Shown here: piece by piece, positions 29,810 to 38,555 of the stretch
How positions within the stretch are numbered: position 1 is the stretch's first letter
Layout: every line of letters starts with the position of its first letter
NCBI GenBank assembly: GCA_016874295.1
Contig: VGUH01000014.1
Location: 1-64,000, forward strand
DNA from: Gammaproteobacteria bacterium
GTDB taxonomy: Bacteria > Pseudomonadota > Gammaproteobacteria > Steroidobacterales > Steroidobacteraceae
Length of the DNA: 64,000 bases
Reading direction: 5' to 3'
The notes under the pieces: model-generated
Seen by the model: only the letters and a program-made list of their open reading frames with translations
Database searches by the model: none
Told to the model about the DNA's origin: nothing
Position numbers and translations under genes: made by a program

Positions 29810-30421
29810 ATGCCGCGATTCGCGCTCGCCCTGCCCGCCCTGCTCATCACGCTCGCTGCCGCGGCCCAACCGGCCTCGACGCTCGCGCCGCGCGTGCGAT
29901 TCGAGACCACGGTCGGCGACTTCGTCGTCGAGGTGGACACGGTCCGCGCGCCGCTCACCGGCGAGAACTTCCTGCGCTACGTGCGCGACGGCGCCTACGA
30001 CGGCACGGTATTACATCGCGTGATCGCGAATTTCGTCGTCCAGGGCGGCGGCTACGACGACCGCCTCGCCGAACGAGCGCCGCGCGCCCCGATCCCGAAC
30101 GAGAGCGGCAATGGGCTCTCGAACCGGCGCGGCACGCTCGGCCTCGCGCGCGAGGAGTCGCCGCATTCGGGCAGTTCGCAGTTCTACATCAACCTGGTGG
30201 ACAACGCGGGCCTCGACCCGCTGCCGAGCCGCTGGGGCTACGCCGTGTTCGGCCGCGTGGTCGAGGGCATGGAGGTGATCGACCGGATCGGCTACATGCG
30301 CACCGAGACCGTGGCGAACTTCGGCACGGACGTGCCCGTCGAGCGGCCCATCGTGCGGCGCGCCTACGTGACCGAGACGCCCGCGCAACCGGTGCCGGAG
30401 CAGCCGAGCGGCACCGAGTGA
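29810..30421 (+). CDS. Periplasmic cyclophilin-type peptidyl-prolyl isomerase
   Basis: Peptidyl-prolyl cis-trans isomerase of the cyclophilin family, 203 residues. A cleavable signal (ALALPALLITLAAAAQP) indicates export, as in PpiA. Core motifs are FETTVGDFVVEVDT, NFLRYVRDGAYDGTVLHRVI with the catalytic Arg, FVVQGGGYDD, GTLGLAREESPHSGSSQFYI and WGYAVFGRVVEGMEVID. The C-terminus is a Pro/Glu-rich tail. A strong GAGGAG lies upstream of the ATG. The stop overlaps the lpxH start (GTGA), the conserved ppi-lpxH pairing. Confidence 0.94.
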   Translation: MPRFALALPALLITLAAAAQPASTLAPRVRFETTVGDFVVEVDTVRAPLTGENFLRYVRDGAYDGTVLHRVIANFVVQGGGYDDRLAERAPRAPIPNESGNGLSNRRGTLGLAREESPHSGSSQFYINLVDNAGLDPLPSRWGYAVFGRVVEGMEVIDRIGYMRTETVANFGTDVPVERPIVRRAYVTETPAQPVPEQPSGTE

Positions 30422-31140
30422 CCACCTGGCTCGCGTCGGACCTGCACCTCGATCCAACCACACCGGGCGTCGCCGCCCGTTTCCGGCGGTTCCTCGACGG
30501 CCCCGTGCGCGGTGCGCATGCGCTGTTCCTGCTGGGCGACCTGTTCGAGGCCTGGATCGGCGACGACGATCCCGAGCCCGCGCATCGCGAGGTGATCGCC
30601 GCGCTCGCCGCGACCGGCGCCGCCGGGACCCGGGTCTTCGTCATGCGCGGCAATCGCGACTTCATGATCGGCACGCGTTTCTGCGCCGAGTCTGGCGCGA
30701 CGCTGCTCGACGACCCGTCGCTGGTGACGATCTCGGGCGAGCGCGTGCTGCTGACGCATGGCGACGGCCTGTGCACCGACGACCGCGCCTACCAGCGCCT
30801 GCGCGCCCTGGTCAGCGATGCCGGTCTGCGGGACGCGTTCGCGCGGCTGCCGATCGAGGCGCGGCGCCGGCTGGCGAGCGAGGCGCGCGCCGGGAGCCGC
30901 GAGCACCTCGCGGCGGCGTCGGCCTACATCACGGACGTGAACGCGGCGGCCGTCGCGCGGGTGTTCGCGGGCGCCGGCGCGTCGCTCATGATCCACGGCC
31001 ACACGCACCGGCCGGGGGTGCATCGCCTCGAGGCGGGCGGCGCTGGCGGCACGCGCATCGTGCTCGGCGCATGGCACGACGAGGCCGAGGTCGTGCGCTG
31101 GGACGACGCCGGCTGGCAGCTCCTGCCCTGCCCCGCGTGA
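30418..31140 (+). CDS. lpxH: UDP-2,3-diacylglucosamine hydrolase
   Basis: Lipid A pathway enzyme that cleaves UDP-2,3-diacylglucosamine to lipid X. The 240-residue calcineurin-like phosphoesterase has all metal-site motifs: ASDLHLD, LLGDLFEAWIGDD, VMRGNRDF, LLTHGDGLCTDD and IHGHTHRPG. Length equals E. coli LpxH. The GTG start overlaps the cyclophilin stop (GTGA). Convergent with the receiver-kinase gene, with a family 3 hairpin in between. Confidence 0.95.
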   Translation: MTTWLASDLHLDPTTPGVAARFRRFLDGPVRGAHALFLLGDLFEAWIGDDDPEPAHREVIAALAATGAAGTRVFVMRGNRDFMIGTRFCAESGATLLDDPSLVTISGERVLLTHGDGLCTDDRAYQRLRALVSDAGLRDAFARLPIEARRRLASEARAGSREHLAAASAYITDVNAAAVARVFAGAGASLMIHGHTHRPGVHRLEAGGAGGTRIVLGAWHDEAEVVRWDDAGWQLLPCPA

Positions 31141-31157
31141 ACTGCAGCGGTGAATCA

Positions 31158-31251
31158 GGCGCGCGTGCGAGCGCGGCGGACCCCGCGAGTGAGCGACTAA
31201 AGTTCCGGCGGAGCGAACGAGCGGGAGTCCCGCCGCGCGCGTGCGCGCGCC
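31158..31251. repeat. Family 3 tandem-GA hairpin, copy ii
   Basis: A 94-bp imperfect palindrome with about 29-bp outer arms, starting GGCGCGCG and ending CGCGCGCC. The + strand core has GAGTGAGCGAC and GGAGCGAACGA flanking the apex TAAAGTTCCGGC. Inner stem next to the core is CCCCGC/GCGGGA. It lies between the convergent stops of lpxH and the receiver-kinase gene. Confidence 0.88.
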
Positions 31252-31264
31252 GGAAATACCGCGG

Positions 31265-32515
31265 TTACCGCTCAAGCTCGTCGCGCTCGAGTTCGCGCAC
31301 GGCGTCCAGCAGCTGCTCGGCGCTGTGGTAACGCTGCCCCGGGTCCTTCGCGATGCAGCGGTAGAGGACGTTCTCGAAGTGGATCAGCTCGGCCTTCAGC
31401 TCGGGCAGGGGGGCGTGCGCGTGCTTGTAGATCACCTGCATCGGTGTGCCAGCAACGTAGGGCTTACGGCGCATCAGGAGCTCATAAAAGATGACGCCGA
31501 TGCTGTAGATGTCGCTGCGCTCGTCGGTGTCGCGGCCGTGTCCCTGCTCCGGGCTCATGTAGTACGGCGTGCCGAAGATCTCGCCGCTGTTCGTGATCGC
31601 GGCGTCGAGCTCGACGTGCTTCGAGAGCCCGTAGTCGATCAGCGCCACCGAGGACTCGTCGCGCAGCATCACGTTGCCAGGCTTGAGATCGCGGTGCAGG
31701 ACGCCGGCCCCGTGCAGGACCCTGAGCGCCTCGGCCATCTGCCGCATGAATGCCACCGCGCGCAGCGGCGGCAGCCCCTGCTTGATGCGCCCGCGCAGGT
31801 CGCCCAGCGGAAAGTACTCCATGGCGATGAATGCGTGGTCGTCGGCCACGCCGAAGTCGTGTACCCGCGCGACATTCGGGTGCTCGATCGCCGCAGCGAT
31901 CTGGTATTCGCGCAGGAAGCGGTCGAAGTTGCGCAGGCCCGACCCTTCGTCGGGAGGCTGGTGCAGGACCTTGAGCGCGACCTCGCCGCCGGTGCGCTCG
32001 CTCTCCGCGAGGTAGACGCTTGACACCCGGCTCTCCGCGATCTGGCTCACGAAGCGGAAGCCGCGGATCAGGGCGTCGCCGAAGCGCGAAGCGCGCGCTG
32101 TCTCGTCGGCGCGCGCCGCGGGCCGCGAAAACTGGCCGCGGCGTGCCTGCGCAGCGCGCAGCGCCGCGATCAGCGCACCGTGGTCGATCTTCTGTCGTGA
32201 CAGGCAGGCATGGGCGCCGGCGTAGATCGCGAGCTCCTCGGCTTCCGGCGATGGCCGCAACATCAGGTAGATGATCGGTGGAAAGCCGTTGCGGCGGCTG
32301 AGGTCACGCAGCCAGTCGACGCCGATCTCGCGCCCGGGCTGGTCGCCGAGCAGGACGGCATCGTAGGCGCTGCCCGAGAAGTCGCCCGGCAGCCGCCCGC
32401 GCGCCGCGGGCTCGTACTCGGCAACCGAGGGGGACTCGAAACCGGTGTGGATGTGGCGTGCGAGAAGACGCCGGACATCGTTCTGGTCGTCGATGATCAG
32501 AACCCGCACGGACAT
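31265..32515 (-). CDS. Receiver-like domain fused to a Ser/Thr protein kinase
   Basis: 416-residue signalling protein. Residues 1-125 form a CheY-like receiver (acidic pair Asp9-Asp10), but the usual phosphoacceptor position after strand 3 is Gly57 (YDAVLLGD), with Asp58 one residue late, and the conserved Lys near 107 is replaced (ACLSRQ). Residues 150-415 form a Hanks-type kinase: Lys182 (VALKVL), HRDLKPGN at 274-281, DYG at 294-296 in place of DFG, and GTPYYMSPEQ. No membrane segment is seen. It may be a kinase tuned by an unphosphorylated or atypical receiver. Last gene of the run from fimV; 9 bp after the glycerate kinase gene. Target proteins are unknown. Confidence 0.88.
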   Translation of the reverse strand: MSVRVLIIDDQNDVRRLLARHIHTGFESPSVAEYEPAARGRLPGDFSGSAYDAVLLGDQPGREIGVDWLRDLSRRNGFPPIIYLMLRPSPEAEELAIYAGAHACLSRQKIDHGALIAALRAAQARRGQFSRPAARADETARASRFGDALIRGFRFVSQIAESRVSSVYLAESERTGGEVALKVLHQPPDEGSGLRNFDRFLREYQIAAAIEHPNVARVHDFGVADDHAFIAMEYFPLGDLRGRIKQGLPPLRAVAFMRQMAEALRVLHGAGVLHRDLKPGNVMLRDESSVALIDYGLSKHVELDAAITNSGEIFGTPYYMSPEQGHGRDTDERSDIYSIGVIFYELLMRRKPYVAGTPMQVIYKHAHAPLPELKAELIHFENVLYRCIAKDPGQRYHSAEQLLDAVRELERDELER

Positions 32516-32524
32516 GCGCGTATT

Positions 32525-33709
32525 CTACCTGCGCGCTAAGTCGGCCGGCGCCTGGCGCAACGCCAGCACGATGTCGCCGACGTTGGTACCCGTCGGGCCG
32601 GTGTGAACCAGGTCGCCGGTCGCCTCGAGAAGCGACCCGGATTCCGCGGCCGCGAGTGCGCCGGCCGGATCCAGGCCGCAGTCCCGGGCGCGCTCGGCGG
32701 TCTCGCCGTCGACGATCGCGCCGGCGTCTTCGCTGTCGCCGTCGATTCCGTCCGTGCCTGCCGCCAGCAGCAGGAGATCGGGGTGACCCGCGAGATGCCG
32801 GGCGGCCGCGACGGCGAAGTGCTGGCAGCGGCCGCCACGCCCGGGGCGCGCGGGCAGCCGCACCACCGTCTCGCCGCCGTGAACGTGCAGGTCCGCCTCG
32901 CCGCCGGCGAGTTCGTGGCAGATGCGTCGTGCCGCCGATTCCGCGTCGCCGGCGAGGCGCTCGGCGCGCGGCGCCACGCGCAGCCCGCGCATCGCCGCGG
33001 CGCGCGCCACCGCGTCCAGCGCGTCGTCCACCGAACCGACCAGCTGGCGCGGGAGCCCGGGCGTGTCGAGCAGACCCGAGGCGAGCACGGCCGGCTCATC
33101 CCGCGGCACGTCGGAGATCATGAGCGCCTCGACGGCTGCGCCCGCGAACAGGCCGGCGAGGCGCCCGCCCTTGATGCGGGACAGTGCGACACGCGCGCGG
33201 TTGAGCTGTTCGATGTCGAGCCGCTCGTGGAGCGATCGGTCGAACAGCGCGCGCAGCTCGGCGAGCCCGACACCCGGCGCTGGCACCTCCAGCAGCGCGG
33301 ATGCGCCGCCCGAGACGAGGAGCAGCACGCGGCTCGCGCGCGGCGTCGCCGCCGCAAACGCGAGCAGCGCCTCGCCGGCGGCCAGGCTGCGCTCGTCCGG
33401 CCGGGGATGGCCTGCGTGCAGCACGCGCATGCCGGGGCGCTGCGCGAGCGAGGGCGACACGTCGCCGTCCGGCATGATCACGAGGCCGCGCTCGAGGCGC
33501 GGACCGAGCACGTCCACCGCGCCCTGCATCATCGCGGCTGCCGCCTTGCCGACGGCGAAGGCGCTGGCCGCGCCGGCGGATTCGCGGCCGGTGAGCGCCG
33601 CGCGCACGCGGCGGCGGCCGTCCACCGCTGCCAGCGCGATCCGGAACAAGTCCAGGAGCAACTCGCGGCGCGGGTCGGCCTCGGAGGGGACGCGCCCCTT
33701 CAGCGCCAT
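32525..33709 (-). CDS. Glycerate 2-kinase (MOFRL/GckA family)
   Basis: Predicted to phosphorylate glycerate to 2-phosphoglycerate. The 394-residue protein has FAVGKAAAAMMQGA, VLHAGHPRPDERSLAAG, LLVSGGASALLEVP, LSRIKGGRLAG, LMISDVPRDEPAVLASG and the C-terminal MOFRL domain ending TGDLVHTGPTGTNVGDI. The predicted start ATG at 33709 lies in the spacer of a family 1 repeat pair, and the first residues ALKGRVPSEAD are encoded by the repeat arm. Conserved sequence starts at PRRELLLDLFRIAL. The native start may have been displaced. Neighbours give no clear pathway; glyoxylate or hydroxypyruvate metabolism would be the usual link. Confidence 0.88.
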   Translation of the reverse strand: MALKGRVPSEADPRRELLLDLFRIALAAVDGRRRVRAALTGRESAGAASAFAVGKAAAAMMQGAVDVLGPRLERGLVIMPDGDVSPSLAQRPGMRVLHAGHPRPDERSLAAGEALLAFAAATPRASRVLLLVSGGASALLEVPAPGVGLAELRALFDRSLHERLDIEQLNRARVALSRIKGGRLAGLFAGAAVEALMISDVPRDEPAVLASGLLDTPGLPRQLVGSVDDALDAVARAAAMRGLRVAPRAERLAGDAESAARRICHELAGGEADLHVHGGETVVRLPARPGRGGRCQHFAVAAARHLAGHPDLLLLAAGTDGIDGDSEDAGAIVDGETAERARDCGLDPAGALAAAESGSLLEATGDLVHTGPTGTNVGDIVLALRQAPADLARR

Positions 33710-33755
33710 GATGTTGCGCGCCCGCAGTCGTGCATGCTGAAGGGGCGCGTCCCCT
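33685..33755. repeat. REPIN-like family 1 pair between purF and glycerate kinase
   Basis: Arms 33685-33704 and 33736-33755 are perfect reverse complements over 20 bp (each one family 1 hairpin unit plus CAGC/GCTG), with a 31-bp spacer. Same unit and near-equal spacer length as the element at 8447-8574. The glycerate kinase ATG lies in the spacer and its first codons run through the left arm. Confidence 0.9.
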
Positions 33756-33764
33756 TCGCTGCCG

Positions 33765-35273
33765 CTAGATGGCGCGGGCCGTGCGCCCGCCCGGCAGATC
33801 CAGCAGACGCTGGGCGCGCGCGCCGTCGGAACGTTCGTGCTCGATGCGGGCCAGGAACTCGCGCGTCACGTCGCCGGTCACGTACTCACCCGAGAAGCAG
33901 GACGTGTCGAAGGCCGTGATCCGCGCGTCGTCGTGCCGGCAGGCCGCCACGAGGTCCTCGAGATCCTGATAAATGAGCCAGTCCGCGCCGATCGACGCAG
34001 CGACGTCCTCTTCGCTCCGGCCGCTCGCCACCAGTTCGGAGGCGACCGCCATGTCGATGCCGTACACGTTCGGGAAGCGCACCGGCGGCGCGGCCGAGGC
34101 AAAGTAGACCTTCTTCGCGCCCGCCTCGCGTGCGAGCTCGATGATCTGCGCCGAGGTCGTGCCGCGCACGATCGAATCGTCCACCAGCAGCACGGTCCGG
34201 CCCCGGAACTCGAGATCGATGGCGTTCAGCTTGCCGCGCACCGACTTCTGGCGCATGTCCTGGCCCGGCATGATGAACGTGCGCCCGATGTAGCGGTTCT
34301 TGACGAAGCCTTCGCGGTACTTGACGCTGAGCGCGAGCGCGAGTTGCAGCGCGCTCGTACGGCTGGTGTCCGGGATCGGGATCACGACGTCGATGTCGTG
34401 CTCGGGCCGCAGCCTCTGGATCTTCTCCGCGAGCTTCTCGCCCATGCGCATGCGCGCCTTGTGCACCGAGATGTTGTCGATGATCGAGTCGGGCCGCGCG
34501 AAATAGACGTACTCGAAGATGCAGGGCGTGTGCCGCCCCGGCGGCGCGCACTGCTGTGAGTGCATGCGCCCGTGCATGTCCACGTAGATCGCCTCGCCCG
34601 GCGCCACGTCGCGCTCCAGCGTGAATCCGAGCATGTCGAGCGCGACGCTCTCGGAGGCGAGCATCCACTCGAGCCCGCGCGCGGTCTTGCGCTTGCCGAG
34701 CACCAGCGGGCGGATCCCGTGCGGGTCGCGAAAGCCCGCGATCCCATGACCGACGATCAGCATCACCACCGCGTAGCCGCCGCGGCAGCGGCGGAACACG
34801 CCCTCGATCGCCCGGAACACGTCGGTCGGGGCCGGGCACGCGGCGGTCGAGCGCTGCAGCTCGCTCGCGAACACGTTGAGCAGCACTTCGGAGTCGGAGC
34901 GCGTGTTGAGATGGCGCCGATCCTCCTCGACCATGGTGCGCGACAGTTCGACCGCGTTCGTCAGGTTGCCGTTGTGGCCGAGACCGATGCCGAATGGCGC
35001 GTTGACGTAGAACGGCTGCGCCTCGTCGGCGCTGTCGCAGCCGGCGGTCGGGTAGCGCACGTGACCGATCCCCGCGTTCCCCGACAGCTGCCGCATGTCC
35101 TCATCGCGGAACACGTCCCGCACCAGGCCCGCGTCCTTGCGCACGAACAGCGCGTGCTCGTCCATGGTCATGATGCCGGCCGCGTCCTGGCCGCGGTGCT
35201 GGAGCACGGTGAGCGCGTCGTAGATGCGCTGGTTGACCGGCGCGGTCCCGACGATGCCGACCAGACCGCACAT
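33765..35273 (-). CDS. purF: Amidophosphoribosyltransferase
   Basis: First committed enzyme of purine synthesis: PRPP plus glutamine to phosphoribosylamine. The 502-residue protein starts [21 protein letters not shown], so Cys2 is the glutaminase nucleophile without propeptide. It has [31 protein letters not shown], and the PRPP-binding [13 protein letters not shown]. The E. coli-type length and lack of iron-sulfur cysteines fit the gammaproteobacterial form. The ATG at 35273 follows the cvpA stop by two bases. The PurR-type operator common upstream of cvpA-purF was not found by eye. Confidence 0.97.
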   Translation of the reverse strand: MCGLVGIVGTAPVNQRIYDALTVLQHRGQDAAGIMTMDEHALFVRKDAGLVRDVFRDEDMRQLSGNAGIGHVRYPTAGCDSADEAQPFYVNAPFGIGLGHNGNLTNAVELSRTMVEEDRRHLNTRSDSEVLLNVFASELQRSTAACPAPTDVFRAIEGVFRRCRGGYAVVMLIVGHGIAGFRDPHGIRPLVLGKRKTARGLEWMLASESVALDMLGFTLERDVAPGEAIYVDMHGRMHSQQCAPPGRHTPCIFEYVYFARPDSIIDNISVHKARMRMGEKLAEKIQRLRPEHDIDVVIPIPDTSRTSALQLALALSVKYREGFVKNRYIGRTFIMPGQDMRQKSVRGKLNAIDLEFRGRTVLLVDDSIVRGTTSAQIIELAREAGAKKVYFASAAPPVRFPNVYGIDMAVASELVASGRSEEDVAASIGADWLIYQDLEDLVAACRHDDARITAFDTSCFSGEYVTGDVTREFLARIEHERSDGARAQRLLDLPGGRTARAI

Positions 35274-35275
35274 GA

Positions 35276-35788
35276 TCAGCCGGCCGCCTCGCCGGTCGCC
35301 TGCTCGTAGAGCTCGATGGCGGCGGGCTGCGCGTAGTCCTCGAGCCAGTTCGCGACCGTTTCGGCCGCGGGCATCGACTTCGTCTGGGCCCACCAGTGTT
35401 CCTTGTCGAGTCCGGCAGCGCGCCCCGCGAGCACCAGCAGACCCACGATAACAATGCCCCGCACCAGGCCGAACACCGCGCCGAGCAGCCGGTCCATCAC
35501 CGCGAGCCCGACTGCGCGCCGCGCGAAGTGGGCGACGATGCTGCCGACCAGCGAGCCCGCGAGCAGCACGAGGAGCAGCATGATCGCCCGCGCCAGCCAC
35601 TCGCGCACGCCGGGCTCGGCCAGCGCGCCCCCGAGCCAGGGGTAGACGAGGTAGGCAAAATGCCAGGCGATCCACAGCCCCACCAGCCAGCTGAGGAGCG
35701 CAATGGACTCGCGGATGAACCCCCGGAAGTAGCCGACGACGCCCGACAGCAGCAGGATGATGGCGAAGATGTGGTCGGCGCCGTCCAT
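35276..35788 (-). CDS. cvpA: CvpA family inner-membrane protein
   Basis: 170-residue inner-membrane protein related to E. coli CvpA, needed there for colicin V export; its molecular role is uncertain. The sequence [20 protein letters not shown] followed by [17 protein letters not shown] shows the conserved N-terminal helices and the RGFIRE loop, then further helices at about 65-85 and 100-125 with [14 protein letters not shown] chose the ATG at 35788 on family length; no strong ribosome-binding site precedes it. dedD-like, cvpA and purF keep the E. coli order. Confidence 0.93.
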   Translation of the reverse strand: MDGADHIFAIILLLSGVVGYFRGFIRESIALLSWLVGLWIAWHFAYLVYPWLGGALAEPGVREWLARAIMLLLVLLAGSLVGSIVAHFARRAVGLAVMDRLLGAVFGLVRGIVIVGLLVLAGRAAGLDKEHWWAQTKSMPAAETVANWLEDYAQPAAIELYEQATGEAAG

Positions 35789-35825
35789 GAGGGGAGCCCT
35801 GCAAATCGTGCGGCATTCTAGCCGA

Positions 35826-36395
35826 TCAGGGGTGGCGCGCGACGACCGTCTGGAAACCATCCTTGGCGAGCCGTGCGGCGATCTCCTCCGCGCGCGCGCG
35901 CTCCTGTTCCGGACCCACGCGCACGCGATACAGGATCTGCCCTGACGCGCGGTACTCGAGCATGAAGGCGGCGTAGCGCCGTTTCTTCAATTCCGCGACC
36001 AGCTGTTCGGCCTTGGCGCGATTCGAGAAGGCGCCGAGTTGCACGGCCCACGCGGATGACTGGGAGGCGGATTCCGGGCGCTGCGGTTCAGGCTCAGCGG
36101 CGTCGCTGCGCGGCAGCACGGTCGCAGCCGGCGCTGCGGACGGCTGGCTGGCCGACGGCTTGCCGGGCGCCTCGCCGGCCGGCCTGGGCGCATCGGCAAC
36201 CGGCTCGGGCACGAGCACCTCATCGTTCGGCGTCTGCCGGCCATCATCCAGGAGAAACTCCTGGCTTCGTGTTGGCTGGGCAGGCGGTTCGACCGGGGCC
36301 TGGCCGCGGCCAGTCAGGATGGCGGGCACGATCAGCACGACGATCGCGACCAGCACCAGCGCTCCGACCAGGCGTTCGCGAACCCGCACTTCCAT
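35826..36395 (-). CDS. DedD-like SPOR-domain protein
   Basis: 189-residue cell-division protein of the DedD type. One N-terminal membrane helix (LVGALVLVAIVVLIVPAIL, about residues 9-27) is followed by a Pro/Glu-rich periplasmic linker and a C-terminal SPOR domain (WAVQLGAFSNRAKAEQLVAE to ILYRVRVGP) that binds denuded septal peptidoglycan. In E. coli dedD lies between folC and cvpA, exactly as here. The name dedD rests on position and architecture, as the linker is not conserved. Confidence 0.9.
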   Translation of the reverse strand: MEVRVRERLVGALVLVAIVVLIVPAILTGRGQAPVEPPAQPTRSQEFLLDDGRQTPNDEVLVPEPVADAPRPAGEAPGKPSASQPSAAPAATVLPRSDAAEPEPQRPESASQSSAWAVQLGAFSNRAKAEQLVAELKKRRYAAFMLEYRASGQILYRVRVGPEQERARAEEIAARLAKDGFQTVVARHP

Positions 36396-36422
36396 GGCGA
36401 TCGATTGTAGCCCGGCCGGCGT

Positions 36423-37688
36423 TCAGGGAGCCGCGCCAAGGGCCGCGAGCGCCGGCCCGACCGTGAGGAACGAGCCGAACACGAGCACCCGGTCGCCCGG
36501 CCGGCCTTCGCTGCGCGCCTGCGCGAGTCCCGCAGCGACGTCGGCAACGGCGACCACCGACGCCGCACCGGCCGCCTGGATGCGGCGCGCCAGATCCGCC
36601 GGCAGGAGCGCGCGGGGTCCCTCGAGTCCCACCGCGATCCAGCGCTGGATGCGGGGCGCAAGCGCCGCCACCACCGCCTCGACGTCCTTGTCCGCGAGGA
36701 TTCCGCAGACCGCGATCGTGCGATTCGCGCGTGGTCGCGCCGCGAGGCTCGCGGCGAGCGACGCCGCAGCCTCGGCATTGTGCGCAACGTCGAGGATCAA
36801 TTCCGGATCCCCGGGGATCACCTGGAACCGCCCCGGCAGGCGCACGGCGGCGAGCCCCGCCCGCACCGCCTCGTCCGGCACGAGCAGCCGCGGCTCGACC
36901 GACTCCAGCATCGCGAGCGCGACCGCGGCGTTGCCGAGTTGGTTCGCGCCGGCGAGTGCCGGCAGCGGCAGCTCCCGGCGGCGCGAGCCGAAGCCCACGT
37001 AGTCCCAGCCGTCCGAACGCTCCACGAAGTCGAAGTCCGTGCCGATGCGCCGCAGCTGCGCGCCGTTCGCCGCAGCGCGGGCGGCGATGCTCGCCGGCAT
37101 TTGCCGGCCGCCGAAGATCGCCGGCCGCCCGGTGCGGAAGATGCCCGCCTTTTCGGCGCCGATCGCCTCGACCGTCGTGCCGAGCCACTGCTGATGATCG
37201 AGGCTCACGGAGACCACGGCCGCCGCGTCGGCGTCCAGCAGGTTCACGGCGTCGAGACGCCCGCCCATGCCGACCTCGAGCACGGCGACGTCCACCCGCG
37301 CGCGCGCGAACGCGACCAGCGCCGCGAGCGTGCTCCATTCGAAGTAGGTCAGTGAGATGTCGCCGCGCGCCGCGTCGATCTCGGCGAATGCCTCGAGCAG
37401 CTCCTGGTCCGTCACGTCGCGGCCGCATACGCGTACGCGCTCGTGGTAGCGCACGAGGTGCGGCGACGTGAACAGGCCTGCGTCGTAGCCCGCGGCGCGC
37501 AGGATGGCGTCGAGATAGGCGGCCGTGGAACCCTTGCCGTTAGTGCCGCCCACGGTCAGGACCGTCGCCGCGAACGGCAGCCGAAGCCTGCGCCAGACCG
37601 CGCCTACGCGCTCGAGCCCGGGGTCGATCTCGACGGGGTGCGCCGTCTGTTGCCAGGCGAGCCAGTCCCCGAGCCCGCGGAACCGCAC
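36423..37688 (-). CDS. folC: Dihydrofolate synthase/folylpolyglutamate synthase
   Basis: Adds glutamate to dihydropteroate and extends folate polyglutamates. The 421-residue Mur-ligase-fold protein has the P-loop TVGGTNGKGSTAAYLD, FTSPHLVRYHERV, YFEWSTLAAL, VAVLEVGMGGRLDAVN, VSVSLDHQQWLG and LDVAHNAEAA. I chose the GTG at 37688, two bases after the accD stop; homology (VRFRGLGDWLAWQ) starts there. Its presence directly behind accD matches E. coli accD-folC-dedD. Confidence 0.95.
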   Translation of the reverse strand: MRFRGLGDWLAWQQTAHPVEIDPGLERVGAVWRRLRLPFAATVLTVGGTNGKGSTAAYLDAILRAAGYDAGLFTSPHLVRYHERVRVCGRDVTDQELLEAFAEIDAARGDISLTYFEWSTLAALVAFARARVDVAVLEVGMGGRLDAVNLLDADAAAVVSVSLDHQQWLGTTVEAIGAEKAGIFRTGRPAIFGGRQMPASIAARAAANGAQLRRIGTDFDFVERSDGWDYVGFGSRRRELPLPALAGANQLGNAAVALAMLESVEPRLLVPDEAVRAGLAAVRLPGRFQVIPGDPELILDVAHNAEAAASLAASLAARPRANRTIAVCGILADKDVEAVVAALAPRIQRWIAVGLEGPRALLPADLARRIQAAGAASVVAVADVAAGLAQARSEGRPGDRVLVFGSFLTVGPALAALGAAP

Positions 37689-37690
37689 GT

Positions 37691-38554
37691 TCAGCCGGAA
37701 GCCGCGGGCCGGCCGAGGAGGATCCTGAGGAGCGACGCGATGCGTTCGCGCAGTTCCCGGCGGTCGAGAATCATGTCGATCGCGCCGTGGTCGAGCAGGA
37801 ATTCGCTGCGCTGGAAGCCCTCGGGCAGCGTCTCGCGCACGGTCTGCTGGATCACCCGCGGGCCCGCGAATCCGATCAAAGCTTTCGGCTCGGCAATGTT
37901 CACGTCGCCGAGCATGGCGAGGCTCGCGGACACGCCGCCGGTCGTCGGGTCGGTCTGCACCGAGATGAACGGCAGTCCTTCGGCGGCGAGCGCAGCCAGC
38001 GCCGCGCTGGTCTTGGCCATCTGCAGGAGCGAGAGCAGCCCCTCCTGCATGCGCGCGCCTCCGCTCGCCGAGAAGCACACGAGCGGCGTGCGCTGCGCGA
38101 TCGCGTGCTCGACGCCGCGCACGAAGCGCTCGCCGACCACCGAGCCCATCGAGCCCCCCATGAACGAGAACTCGAAGGCGCCGGCAACGATGTCGAGACC
38201 CTCGAGCGTGCCCGCCATCACCACGAAAGCGTCGCGCTCGCCGACCGCCTTCTGGGCCGCGGCGAGGCGGTCGCGGTAGCGCTTCGAGTCACGAAACCGC
38301 AGCGGATCCTCGGGTGCCACGTCGGCGCCGATCTCGGTCGCGCTCTCCGGGTCCAGGAACTGCATCAGCCGATCGCGCGCGCCAATGCGCATGTGGTGGG
38401 CGCACTTCGAGCAGACCTGGAGATTCCGCTCCACCTCGGGCCGGTACAGCACCGAGTCGCAGGCCGGGCATTTCATCCACAGGCCTTCCGGCACGGAACG
38501 CATGCGGCGTTCCGTCTTGATCCGCGACGGGATGATCTTCTCGAACCAGGTCAT
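37691..38554 (-). CDS. accD: Acetyl-CoA carboxylase carboxyltransferase subunit beta
   Basis: Transfers carboxyl from carboxybiotin to acetyl-CoA, making malonyl-CoA with AccA. The 287-residue protein has the N-terminal four-Cys zinc ribbon (CPACDS and CSKCAHH), then the crotonase-like core with [29 protein letters not shown] and [16 protein letters not shown]. Ends GRPAASG. It begins one base after the truA stop; trpF, which sits between these genes in Pseudomonas, is absent. Confidence 0.97.
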   Translation of the reverse strand: MTWFEKIIPSRIKTERRMRSVPEGLWMKCPACDSVLYRPEVERNLQVCSKCAHHMRIGARDRLMQFLDPESATEIGADVAPEDPLRFRDSKRYRDRLAAAQKAVGERDAFVVMAGTLEGLDIVAGAFEFSFMGGSMGSVVGERFVRGVEHAIAQRTPLVCFSASGGARMQEGLLSLLQMAKTSAALAALAAEGLPFISVQTDPTTGGVSASLAMLGDVNIAEPKALIGFAGPRVIQQTVRETLPEGFQRSEFLLDHGAIDMILDRRELRERIASLLRILLGRPAASG

Positions 38555-38555
38555 G

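Noticed and set aside
35274-35816. A frame extending purF upstream to about 683 residues
   Set aside because: The extension is an alternative frame of cvpA; PurF needs its N-terminal Cys exposed after Met1 at 35273.
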